A stretch of DNA of 61,747 nucleotides from Burkholderiales bacterium (GTDB lineage: Bacteria > Pseudomonadota > Gammaproteobacteria > Burkholderiales > JAEUOS01): assembly GCA_016790695.1 (NCBI GenBank), contig JAEUOS010000067.1:1-61747 (forward strand), read 5' to 3'. Shown here in pieces: positions 47,201 to 54,751 of the stretch. The first letter of the stretch is position 1. Every line of letters starts with the position of its first letter. The notes under the pieces were generated by a model. That model was not told the origin of the DNA, did not search any database, and was given only the letters and a program-made list of their open reading frames with translations. Position numbers and translations under genes: made by a program.

Positions 47201-48652
47201 TCAGCGCGCCGGCGCCGGGTTCCCCGCCGGCAGGCGCAGCAGCGCCTGCAGCAGCGCCTGCGGCTTGTAGCCGAGGCGCGCCGGCGTCAGGCCGAGGCGG
47301 ACCAGGGCCAGGCGCCGCGACGGCACCAGCGCGACCGACTGGCCGTCGTGCCCGAGCATCCAGTAGGTGTCCGCCGGCAGGTCGAAGCCGGCATCGGCGT
47401 GCACGCCCGGCGGCGTGCCGCTGCGCGGCCCGTGCAGCCAGACCTGGCCGCGCCCGTAGCGCCCGTCCGCCGCCGGCGCCGGCGCGCGCAGCATCGCCAC
47501 GAAGCCCGGCGGCAGCAGATCGACGCCCTGCCACCTGCCGTCCTCGAGCAGCAGCAGGGCGAAGCGTGCCCAGTCGCGCGCGGTGGCATGCATGTACGAG
47601 GAGCCGACGAAGGTGCCGCGCGCGTCGGCTTCCAGCACCGCCGAGCGCATGCCGAGCGGGCCGAACAGCGCCTCGCGCGGATAGCCGAGGGCGCGCGCCG
47701 GGTCGGCCAGCGCGTCCTGCCACAGGCGCGCGAGGAGGACGCTGGTGCCGCTCGCATAGCTGAACACCGTGCCGACCGGGTGCTGCAACGGGCGGGCCGC
47801 CGCGTAGCCGGCCATGTCCGGCTCCAGGAACAGCATGCGCGTGACGTCGCTGACGCTGCCGTACCGCTCGTCGAACGCCAGGCCCGAGGACATCGCCAGC
47901 AGGTCGGCGGCGGTGATCTGGCGCCGCGCGTCGCCGTGCCAGGCCGACAGGAGCGCCGGCCGGTCCGCGCCGCCCCTGCGCTCGCGCGCGACCAGGCCGA
48001 ACAGCACCGCATTGACGGTCTTGGTCATCGACCAGCCGAGGAGCGGCACGCGGGCATCGAAGCCCGCGCCGTAGCGCTCGCCGACGATGCGGCCGTCGCG
48101 CACCACGAGCACGGCGCGCATCCCCGGCCCCGCCAGGCGGTCGTCGGCGAGCAGCGCCTGAATCGCCGCATCCGGCGCGGCCGTGCCCTCGCCCGCGGGC
48201 CACGGCGCCGCGCTCGCCTGGCCGTCGGCGCCGCCCGGGCTGCGGTGCGCGCGCGCCGCGGCGATGTCGCCGTCGGGAACCCCGGCGCAGCCGGTGCCGT
48301 CGCGGGCCACGGCGAGCCCGGCGCCGGCGAAGCCGAGCAAGCCGGCGCGCACCACGCGTTCCCGGCGGTCGACGTCCACGCGCACGAGCGCGAACAGCGG
48401 ATGGCCCGGACCGACCACGTCGTCGCGCAGCACCTGCGCCGCGTCGCGTCCCGCGACGAACACGCCGGAGCAGACGGTCTTGGCGGCGTGCGCCGCACCG
48501 ACGCGCACCAGCGCCGGCGGCCACGCATGCAGCCACACCGCGACGGCGGCCAGCCCCACCGCCAGCGCGCAACCACTCCAGAACGCCAGACGCCCCATTC
48601 GCCCCATTCGCCCCATTCGCCCCACTTGCCCCACTTGCCCCACTCGCCCCAT
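47201..48652 (-). CDS. Serine hydrolase, class C beta-lactamase-like
   Basis: The 483-residue exported or membrane-anchored protein has a signal-anchor (LAFWSGCALAVGLAAVAVW) and a penicillin-binding fold with the SxxK motif in GWSMTKTV (near residue 208). A YxS element lies in FSYASGTSV, and the C-terminal motif is LGHDGQS. The N-terminus is coded by seven 9-bp units, each beginning with ATG or GTG in the same frame, so several starts are possible. I list the ATG at 48652; ATG 48598 is the last before the anchor. Likely an esterase or peptidase, not a resistance enzyme. Confidence 0.82.
   Translation of the reverse strand: MGRVGQVGQVGRMGRMGRMGRLAFWSGCALAVGLAAVAVWLHAWPPALVRVGAAHAAKTVCSGVFVAGRDAAQVLRDDVVGPGHPLFALVRVDVDRRERVVRAGLLGFAGAGLAVARDGTGCAGVPDGDIAAARAHRSPGGADGQASAAPWPAGEGTAAPDAAIQALLADDRLAGPGMRAVLVVRDGRIVGERYGAGFDARVPLLGWSMTKTVNAVLFGLVARERRGGADRPALLSAWHGDARRQITAADLLAMSSGLAFDERYGSVSDVTRMLFLEPDMAGYAAARPLQHPVGTVFSYASGTSVLLARLWQDALADPARALGYPREALFGPLGMRSAVLEADARGTFVGSSYMHATARDWARFALLLLEDGRWQGVDLLPPGFVAMLRAPAPAADGRYGRGQVWLHGPRSGTPPGVHADAGFDLPADTYWMLGHDGQSVALVPSRRLALVRLGLTPARLGYKPQALLQALLRLPAGNPAPAR
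48590..48652 (-). repeat. Seven 9-bp units, each starting with an in-frame start codon
   Basis: On the minus strand the unit ATGGGGCGA or a variant (GTGGGGCAA, GTGGGGCGA, ATGGGGCGT) is repeated seven times without a gap at the very start of the serine hydrolase gene. Four units begin with ATG and three with GTG. Each G-run also lies a few bases before the next start codon. Confidence 0.9.
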
Positions 48653-48730
48653 GTCTGCGTCATCCCCTGCGCCGGCCGCGCAGGCCGGCGCGCCATTGTG
48701 CAGCACGCGCCGGCCGGCCGCGCTTCGCGC

Positions 48731-48736
48731 TATGCT
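48731..48736 (+). promoter_or_regulatory. Candidate -10 element for the GST gene
   Basis: TATGCT lies 123 bp before the GST start in the divergent spacer. No matching -35 hexamer is seen 17 bp upstream, so this remains weak. Confidence 0.3.
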
Positions 48737-48794
48737 GCGCGTGGTTCAATCCGCGACGCCGCGGCGCTCATCCCGCGGCGCCCTCCGCGGGTCG

Positions 48795-48830
48795 ATCCGC
48801 GGTTCCGTCCGCGGTTCCGTCCGCCGTTCC
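48795..48830 (+). repeat. Three tandem 12-bp repeats upstream of the GST gene
   Basis: The unit GTCCGCGGTTCC occurs twice with one change in the first copy and once as GTCCGCCGTTCC. The units contain the palindrome CCGCGG. They end 29 bp before the GST start, where a regulator could bind. Confidence 0.75.
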
Positions 48831-48859
48831 CCACGAAGCTCTCTCAACTGGATGCCCCG

Positions 48860-49477
48860 ATGCTGAAGCTCTACTACTTTCCCGGCACCTGCGCCCTCGC
48901 CTCGCACATCGCGCTCGAGGAGGCCGGCGCCGGATACGAGGCCGTGCGCGTCGATTTCAAGCAGAACGAACAGCGCAGCGCCGCCTACCTCGCGATCAAC
49001 CCGAAGGGCCGGGTGCCGGCGCTCGCCACCGAGCACGGCATCCTCACCGAGACGCCGGCGATCCTCGCCTACGTCGCGCAGCGCTTCCCGGCGGCGCGCC
49101 TGGCGCCGGCCGATCCGTTCGCGTTCGCGCGCGCCCAGTCGTTCAACAGCTACCTGTGCTCGACGGTGCACGTCGCGCATGCGCACAAGGGGCGCGGCGC
49201 GCGCTGGAGCGACGACCCCGCGGTGATCGAGGGCATGAAGCAGAAGGTGACCCGGAACATGGCCGACTGCTTCGCCTACATCGAGGCGGACCTGATCGCC
49301 GGGCCCTGGGTGATGGGCGAGGACTACGGCATCTGCGACGCCTACCTGTTCACCATCGCGCGCTGGCTCGACGGCGACGGTGTCGACGTCGCCGCCTACC
49401 CGAAGGTGCAGGCGCACATGCAGCGCATGGCGGCGCGCGCGGCGGTCGCGCGCGTGCTGGCCCTGCACCAGGGCTAG
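48860..49477 (+). CDS. Glutathione S-transferase family protein (beta-class-like)
   Basis: The 205-residue protein opens MLKLYYFPGTCALASHIAL. Cys11 in GTCAL takes the position of the beta-class catalytic cysteine. NPKGRVPAL and LTETPAILAYVA form the glutathione-binding part, and the helical C-terminal domain contains MGEDYGICDAYLFTIARWL. It would conjugate or reduce electrophiles with glutathione. It diverges from the serine hydrolase and is followed 12 bp later by a small DUF3303-like gene. Confidence 0.9.
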   Translation: MLKLYYFPGTCALASHIALEEAGAGYEAVRVDFKQNEQRSAAYLAINPKGRVPALATEHGILTETPAILAYVAQRFPAARLAPADPFAFARAQSFNSYLCSTVHVAHAHKGRGARWSDDPAVIEGMKQKVTRNMADCFAYIEADLIAGPWVMGEDYGICDAYLFTIARWLDGDGVDVAAYPKVQAHMQRMAARAAVARVLALHQG

Positions 49478-49489
49478 GGACGCGCGGCC

Positions 49490-49816
49490 GTGCTGTTCAT
49501 GATCATCAGCACCCCGCGCCCCGAGCCGCCGTCGCAGGCCGCCGCCGCGCGGCGGCGCTTCTGGCGCTGGTTCAACCCCCTGCTCGCCGACGGCCAGGCG
49601 CGCTGGATCTACGCGCGGCCGGGGCGCGGCGCGGTCGCGCTGTTCGACGCGCCCGACCATGCGCAACTGCACCGCCTGCTCAACCAGTGGGCGGAACGGA
49701 TCCCGGCGACCTTCGAGATCCACCCGCTGCTCGAGGCGGCGGAGGCGCAGGCGCACCTGGCGCCGCCGCGGCGGGCGAGCCCACCGCGCCGCGCGCCTCA
49801 GGGGGCGAACCGGTAG
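49490..49816 (+). CDS. Small DUF3303-like (ferredoxin-fold) protein
   Basis: The 108-residue protein begins with GTG (read MLFMIIST). It contains an alpha/beta ferredoxin-like pattern: a first strand, WFNPLLADGQARWIYARPGRG and ALFDAPDHAQLHRLLNQWAERI. This is close to small DUF3303 or muconolactone-isomerase-like proteins, with unknown function. The last 25 residues are basic and Pro-rich. It is 12 bp after the GST gene and overlaps the convergent cytochrome gene by 19 bp. Confidence 0.6.
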   Translation: MLFMIISTPRPEPPSQAAAARRRFWRWFNPLLADGQARWIYARPGRGAVALFDAPDHAQLHRLLNQWAERIPATFEIHPLLEAAEAQAHLAPPRRASPPRRAPQGANR

Positions 49817-50076
49817 AAGTCGCGATTGAGGTAGGCCACGAGGTCGTCGATCTCCTGCGCGGTGAGCTTCGGGTTGTACCCGGCGTTCCAGCGCTCGACC
49901 TCGCGCTTGAGCGCGGCGAGCGACCGGACCTTGGCCCGGCCGGGCGCGTAGAGCTCGGTGCCGTGGCAGCCGAGGCAGCGCTCGTGCACGCGCGCCCCGC
50001 GCCCCGCATCGCCCGCGGCATGCGCGCCCGGCACGCCGGCCGCGACCAGCGCGGCCGCCAGCAGCAGTTCCCGCAT
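49798..50076 (-). CDS. Small periplasmic c-type cytochrome
   Basis: The 92-residue protein has a cleavable leader ending AHAA, one heme motif CLGCH near residue 34, and a C-terminal helix (LTAQEIDDLVAYLNRDFY). The candidate axial methionine is not obvious after the heme site. It might accept electrons from a dehydrogenase of the same region. It follows the fumarylacetoacetate hydrolase family gene by 19 bp on the same strand. Confidence 0.85.
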   Translation of the reverse strand: MRELLLAAALVAAGVPGAHAAGDAGRGARVHERCLGCHGTELYAPGRAKVRSLAALKREVERWNAGYNPKLTAQEIDDLVAYLNRDFYRFAP

Positions 50077-50095
50077 CCTGTCGGCGCCGGCGCGG

Positions 50096-50995
50096 CTACG
50101 CGACCTTGCGCACCTTGTTGACGAGCGTGCCGATGCCGGTGATCGACAGTTCGACCGTGTCGCCGTCCTTGAGCCAGGCCGGCGGCTCCATCCCGAGCGC
50201 CACGCCCGACGGCGTCCCGGTGGCGATCGTGTCGCCCGGCTCGAGCGTCTGCGCGGTGGAGAGGCTGGCGACGATCTGCTGGCAGTTGAACAGCATGTCC
50301 GAGGTGTTCGAGTCCTGGCGCACCTCGCCGTTGACCTTGAGCACCAGCTGGTGGCCGCTCGGGCTGCCGAACTCGTCGGCGGTGACGATGCACGGCCCGA
50401 TCGGCGCGAAGGTGTCCATGCTCTTGCCCTTGAACCACTGGCCGTGGGCGCGCTGCACCTCGCGCGCGGAGACGTCGTTGACGATGGTGTAGCCGAACAC
50501 CGCCGAGAGTGCGTCGGCTTCCGCGATGTTCTTGGTCTTCCGGCCGATCACGATGCCGAGCTCGATCTCGTAGTCGAGCTGCTTGGTGGCGCGGCTGTCC
50601 CATTCGATGTCGTCGCCGTGGCCGATCACCGTCGTCGGCGGCTTGGAGAAGAATTCCGGCACCGGCGGGAACGACACCGGCACGCCGCGGGCGCGCGCGC
50701 CCTCCTCGATGTGCAGCTTGTAGTTGCGCCCGACGCAGAAGACGTTCTTGCGGTAGTGCGGGATCGGCGCCATCAGCTTGACCGACGCGGCCGCGACCCA
50801 GCCGTCGGCGGCGGCGGCCACCTTGCGCGCGTCGGCGAGTGCCGCCTCGCCGGCGGCGATGAAGGACAGCATGTCGCCCGGCAGGTCGCGGCCCAGCACC
50901 GCGCGGCCGGCCTTGACCAGGTCGAGCACGCCCTTGCCGTCGTCGAGAATGCCGAGGCGCTCGTCGGCGCCGCTCTTGAATGTCACGAATTTCAT
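50096..50995 (-). CDS. Fumarylacetoacetate hydrolase family protein
   Basis: The 299-residue enzyme has the FAH-type fold: CVGRNYKLHIEEG, PEFFSKPPTTVIGHGDDIE, DYEIELGIVIGRKTKNI with metal-binding acidic residues, and GDTIATGTPSGVALG near the C-terminus. The group includes decarboxylases, hydratases and C-C hydrolases of aromatic acid breakdown (for example 2-oxohept-3-ene-1,7-dioate hydratase or acylpyruvase). The substrate is unknown. It diverges from the racemase-like gene across a spacer with a strong palindrome. Confidence 0.9.
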   Translation of the reverse strand: MKFVTFKSGADERLGILDDGKGVLDLVKAGRAVLGRDLPGDMLSFIAAGEAALADARKVAAAADGWVAAASVKLMAPIPHYRKNVFCVGRNYKLHIEEGARARGVPVSFPPVPEFFSKPPTTVIGHGDDIEWDSRATKQLDYEIELGIVIGRKTKNIAEADALSAVFGYTIVNDVSAREVQRAHGQWFKGKSMDTFAPIGPCIVTADEFGSPSGHQLVLKVNGEVRQDSNTSDMLFNCQQIVASLSTAQTLEPGDTIATGTPSGVALGMEPPAWLKDGDTVELSITGIGTLVNKVRKVA

Positions 50996-51072
50996 GGGGG
51001 TTCCTCTGCGGGTGGATGGACCGGGCGATCCGGTGTGCGGGTCGCGAGTTTAGCAACACCGCCTGCGTCGGC

Positions 51073-51111
51073 CCGCGCCCCGCCCCGGCGCGGCGCCGGG
51101 GCGGGGCGCGG
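51073..51111. repeat. 39-bp near-perfect GC palindrome in a divergent spacer
   Basis: Two perfect 19-nt arms flank a single central base. The motif lies 78 bp from the fumarylacetoacetate-hydrolase-family start and 88 bp from the racemase-like start. It is the longest perfect inverted repeat I found in the window. It could form a cruciform or RNA hairpin, or act as an operator for both divergent operons. Confidence 0.85.
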
Positions 51112-51198
51112 AGTGGAGTAGAGTAGCCGCGATCCGAGGCGCCACGCGCCGCGCGCGCACGACCGCCTTGCCGCCCCGATCGAGAGGAGCCCCGCCGG

Positions 51199-51954
51199 AT
51201 GGAAACCATCGCCAAGACCCAGCGCATCGGCCTGCTGGTGCCGTCGTCGAACTCGACCCAGGAACCGGAGTTCGCGGCGATGCTGCCGCCATGCGTGTCG
51301 CTGCACGTGACCCGCCTGTCGCTTGCCACGGTCGACCCCGACTCGACGCTCAACGTCGTCGCCGATCTCGAGCGCGAATCGCGCAAGCTCGCCGACGCCG
51401 ACGTCGACGTCATCCTGCTCGCGGCCACCGCGCCCTCGACGCGCATGGGCAAGGGCTACGACGCCCAGCTCATCAAGCGCATCGAGGACGCCACCGGCAG
51501 GCGCGCCACCACCGCCGCCACCGCGATGCTCGAGGCGTTCGCGGCGCAGGGCGTCCGGCGCGTCGCGCTGGCCGCGCCCTGGGCCGCGCAGACCAACGCG
51601 GTCGTGGCGGCCTTCCTCCAGGCACACGGCATCGAGGTGGTGAGTCAGGAGGCGATGGAGGTCACGCGCAACAACGAGATCGGCCGCCTGGCGCCGGCGA
51701 CCGCCTACGAACTCGGCCTGAAGGCGGACCGCAGCGCGGCCGATGCGGTGTTCCTCGCCTGCGGCAACTGGTGGACGGCCTCGATCGTCGAGCCGCTCGA
51801 AGCGGCGCTCGGCAAGCCGGTCCTGACGACCAACAATGTCGCCCTCTGGGCGGCGCTGCGCATCATCGGCGGCCACGCCAGCGTGCCCGGCTACGGCCGC
51901 CTGCTGCGCACGATGCCGGCGGTGCCGGTGCTCGCCGCCGGCAGGGCGGCATGA
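51199..51954 (+). CDS. Asp/Glu racemase superfamily protein (maleate isomerase/arylmalonate decarboxylase-like)
   Basis: The 251-residue cytoplasmic protein has VPSSNSTQEPEF, as in maleate isomerases. The second catalytic Cys is at residue 188 in FLACGNWWT, with ARPGYGRL-like VPGYGRLL near the end. The first catalytic Cys, expected near residue 76, is Ala in LLAATAPST. This one-cysteine state is known for arylmalonate decarboxylase, where a Gly sits there. A decarboxylase or one-base isomerase acting on a dicarboxylate is therefore inferred. The coupled downstream Bug gene (ATGA overlap) may bring in the substrate. Confidence 0.83.
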   Translation: METIAKTQRIGLLVPSSNSTQEPEFAAMLPPCVSLHVTRLSLATVDPDSTLNVVADLERESRKLADADVDVILLAATAPSTRMGKGYDAQLIKRIEDATGRRATTAATAMLEAFAAQGVRRVALAAPWAAQTNAVVAAFLQAHGIEVVSQEAMEVTRNNEIGRLAPATAYELGLKADRSAADAVFLACGNWWTASIVEPLEAALGKPVLTTNNVALWAALRIIGGHASVPGYGRLLRTMPAVPVLAAGRAA

Positions 51955-52916
51955 TGCGTCGCCGCGCCGGTCTCGCCCTCGCGCTGTGCGTCGCGGCGCT
52001 GGCGGCCGTGCCGGCGCACGGCCAGGACAAGACGATCCGCCTGCAGGTGCCGTTCGCCACCGGCGGCGGCACCGACATCCTCGCGCGCATCCTGGCCCCG
52101 CGCCTGGCCGAGCGCCTCGGCCAGCCGGTGATCGTCGAGAACCGCGCCGGCGCCGCCGGCGCCATCGGCGCGCGCTACACCGCGCAGGCCGCGCCCGACG
52201 GGCAGACGCTGATGATCGGCTCGATCTCCGAGATCGGCATCAACCCGAGCGTCACCCAGAAGCTCGGCTACGACGTCTGGCGCGATTTCGTCGCGGTGGC
52301 GCCGCTCGCCTCCACGCCGATGATCCTGGTCGCGCATCCGTCGGTGCCGGCGGCCACGCCGCGCGAGGTGATCGCGCTCGCCGGCGCCCGGCCCGGCCAG
52401 CTCAACTACGGCTCGGCCGGCGCCGGCAGCGGCGCGCACATGGGGGCGGAACTGTTCCGCTACGTCACCCGGGTCGACATCACGCACGTGCCGTACAAGG
52501 GCACCGGCGCGGCCGTGGCCGACCTCGCGGGCGGCCAGGTGCAACTGGTGTTCACGACGGTGCCCTCGGTGATCGGGCTCGTCAAGGGCGGGCGGCTCAA
52601 GCCGATCGCGGTGGCCACCACGCAGCGCGTGCCGACGCTGCCCGAGGTGCCGACCTTCGCCGAATCCGGCGTGCCGGAGTACCTGATGGACTACTGGTAC
52701 GGCCTGTTCGCGCCGGCGGCGACGCCGCGCGAGATCCAGACGCGCCTGCAGGCGGCGCTGCGCGACGTGATGCGCCTGCCCGACGTCGCGTCGAGCCTGG
52801 ACAAGGCCGGCCTGATTCCCACCCCGGGGACGCCCGAGGAGTTCACCGCGTTCGTCAGGAAGGACATGGAACGCTGGGCGGCGGTGGTCAAGGCGGCCGG
52901 AATCAAGGTCGACTGA
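51951..52916 (+). CDS. Tripartite tricarboxylate transporter substrate-binding protein, Bug family (copy 3)
   Basis: The 321-residue exported protein has a leader ending AHGQ near residue 25 and Bug segments IRLQVPFATGGGTDI, VENRAGAAGAIGAR, PDGQTLMIG and HVPYKGTGAAVADL. The start ATG at 51951 overlaps the stop of the racemase-like gene by 4 bp, so synthesis is coupled. It is followed after 32 bp by the flavin monooxygenase fusion. Its ligand could be the substrate of the racemase-like enzyme. Confidence 0.9.
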   Translation: MMRRRAGLALALCVAALAAVPAHGQDKTIRLQVPFATGGGTDILARILAPRLAERLGQPVIVENRAGAAGAIGARYTAQAAPDGQTLMIGSISEIGINPSVTQKLGYDVWRDFVAVAPLASTPMILVAHPSVPAATPREVIALAGARPGQLNYGSAGAGSGAHMGAELFRYVTRVDITHVPYKGTGAAVADLAGGQVQLVFTTVPSVIGLVKGGRLKPIAVATTQRVPTLPEVPTFAESGVPEYLMDYWYGLFAPAATPREIQTRLQAALRDVMRLPDVASSLDKAGLIPTPGTPEEFTAFVRKDMERWAAVVKAAGIKVD

Positions 52917-52948
52917 GCACGCCGCCGCGCCCGCCGGAAACGCCGCGC

Positions 52949-54745
52949 ATGACCGAAGCGGACACCCTCAACCACGCCCACGCCGAGGCCGATGCCGAGG
53001 CCGCGCGCCGATGGCTGGCGGCGTTCGCCGCGGCCCTCGCGGCAGGAGAGGCGGCGCCACTGGAACGGCTGTTCCGTCCGGACGCCCACTGGCGCGACCT
53101 CGTCGCCTTCACCTGGCGCGTGACGACCGTGAGCGGCGCGGCTGCGGTTGCCGGCGCGCTGCTGCGGCATGGCGCCGACAAGCAGCCGCGCACGTTCGCG
53201 ATCGATCCCGCGCGCACGCCGCCCCGCCGCGTCACGCGCGCGGGTGCCCAGGTGATCGAGGCGTTCGTGCGCTTCGAGACCGCGCCGGCGCGCTGCGTCG
53301 GCGTGCTGCGCCTCGATCCGCCGTCGGGCGAGACCGCGTTGCCGCGCGCCTGGACGCTCTTCACCGCGGTCGACGAACTCAAGGGCTTCGAGGAACTGGC
53401 GGGCAGCCGCCGGCCGCGCGGCGAGGCCTATTCGCGCGACTTCCGCGGCCCCAACTGGCTCGACCGGCGGCGCGCCGCAGCGGCCTATGCCGACCGCGAC
53501 CCGGCGGTGCTGGTGGTCGGCGGCGGCCAGGCCGGGCTGTCGATCGCGGCGCGCCTGCGCCACCTCGACGTCGACACCCTGGTGGTCGACCGCGAGGCCC
53601 GCATCGGCGACAACTGGCGCCACCGCTATCACGCGCTCACGCTGCACAACCAGGTGCAGGTCAACCACCTGCCCTACATGCCGTTCCCGCCCGGCTTCCC
53701 GACCTACCTTCCCAAGGACAAGCTCGCCGCCTGGTTCGAAGCCTATGCCGAGGCGATGGAGATCAACTTCTGGACCGGCGCCGACTTTCGCGGCGCCCGC
53801 TACGACGACGCGGCCGGGCACTGGATCGCGGAAGTCCGGCGCGACGGCGCCACGCGCACGCTGCGCCCGCGCCACATCGTCCTCGCGACCGGCGCGAGCG
53901 ACCTGCCGAACCTGCCGCAGATCGCCGGACTGTCCGGGTTCGCCGGGCGCGTCCTGCACTCGAGCCAGTACGCCGACGCGGCCCCGTGGGCCGGGCGGCC
54001 GGCGCTGGTGATCGGCACCGGCACCAGCGGCCACGACGTCGCCCAGGACCTGCACTCCAACGGCGCGCAGGTGACGCTCGTGCAGCGGAGCCCCACGCTG
54101 GTGGTCGACATCGAGCCCAGCGCGCAGCTGCCCTACACGATCTACAACGAGGGCCGCGCGCTCGAGGAAAGCGACCTGATCGCCGCGTCCACGCCGCTCG
54201 CGCTGTTCGAGCAGTCCCATCGCCTGCTGGCCGCGCAGTCGCGCGCGATGGACCGCGCGCTCCATGCCGCCCTCGAGCGCGCGGGCTTTCGCCTCAACAC
54301 CGAGGACGAGACCGGCTGGCAGTTCATGTATCTCACGCGCGGCGGCGGCTACTACTTCAACGTCGGCTGCTCGAACCTGATCGCCGAAGGCAGGATCCCG
54401 GTGCGGCAGTTCGCCGACATCGAGCGCTTCGTCGCCGACGGCGCGCGCATGACCGACGGCAGCCTGCTGCGCGCCGACCTGGTCGTGCTGGCCACCGGCT
54501 ACCGCGGGCAGACCGCGGTGGTCGAGCGACTGTTCGGCACGGCCGTCGCCGAGCGCATCGGCCCGATCTGGGGCTTCGACCGCGCGACGCAGGAGCTGCG
54601 CAACATGTACGCGCCGACCGCGCAGCGCGGCCTGTGGTTCATCGCCGGCAGCTTCGCGCAGTGCCGCATCAACTCGAAGTACCTCGCACTGCAGATCAAG
54701 GCGGCCGAGGCCGGGCTGGTGCCGGCCGGCACCGCCGCGCCGTAG
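52949..54745 (+). CDS. Flavin-dependent monooxygenase with N-terminal SnoaL-like domain
   Basis: In the 598-residue protein, residues about 1-150 resemble a SnoaL/NTF2-like fold (RRWLAAFAAALAAGEAAPL, then LFRPDAHWRDLVAF). The remainder is a flavin monooxygenase with FAD site VVGGGQAGLSIAARL (near 187-201), the fingerprint FAGRVLHSSQY, NADPH site VIGTGTSGHDVAQDL (near 354) and VLATGYR. It should insert oxygen into a small substrate. Such fusions occur in proteobacterial genomes but have few studied members. The ATG at 52949 lies 32 bp after the Bug stop. It is convergent with the acyl-CoA dehydrogenase gene. Confidence 0.88.
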   Translation: MTEADTLNHAHAEADAEAARRWLAAFAAALAAGEAAPLERLFRPDAHWRDLVAFTWRVTTVSGAAAVAGALLRHGADKQPRTFAIDPARTPPRRVTRAGAQVIEAFVRFETAPARCVGVLRLDPPSGETALPRAWTLFTAVDELKGFEELAGSRRPRGEAYSRDFRGPNWLDRRRAAAAYADRDPAVLVVGGGQAGLSIAARLRHLDVDTLVVDREARIGDNWRHRYHALTLHNQVQVNHLPYMPFPPGFPTYLPKDKLAAWFEAYAEAMEINFWTGADFRGARYDDAAGHWIAEVRRDGATRTLRPRHIVLATGASDLPNLPQIAGLSGFAGRVLHSSQYADAAPWAGRPALVIGTGTSGHDVAQDLHSNGAQVTLVQRSPTLVVDIEPSAQLPYTIYNEGRALEESDLIAASTPLALFEQSHRLLAAQSRAMDRALHAALERAGFRLNTEDETGWQFMYLTRGGGYYFNVGCSNLIAEGRIPVRQFADIERFVADGARMTDGSLLRADLVVLATGYRGQTAVVERLFGTAVAERIGPIWGFDRATQELRNMYAPTAQRGLWFIAGSFAQCRINSKYLALQIKAAEAGLVPAGTAAP

Positions 54746-54751
54746 GCCGCC

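Noticed and set aside
48590..48830. Repeats considered as a CRISPR array
   Set aside because: Units of 9 and 12 bp are contiguous without spacers, and there are no cas genes.
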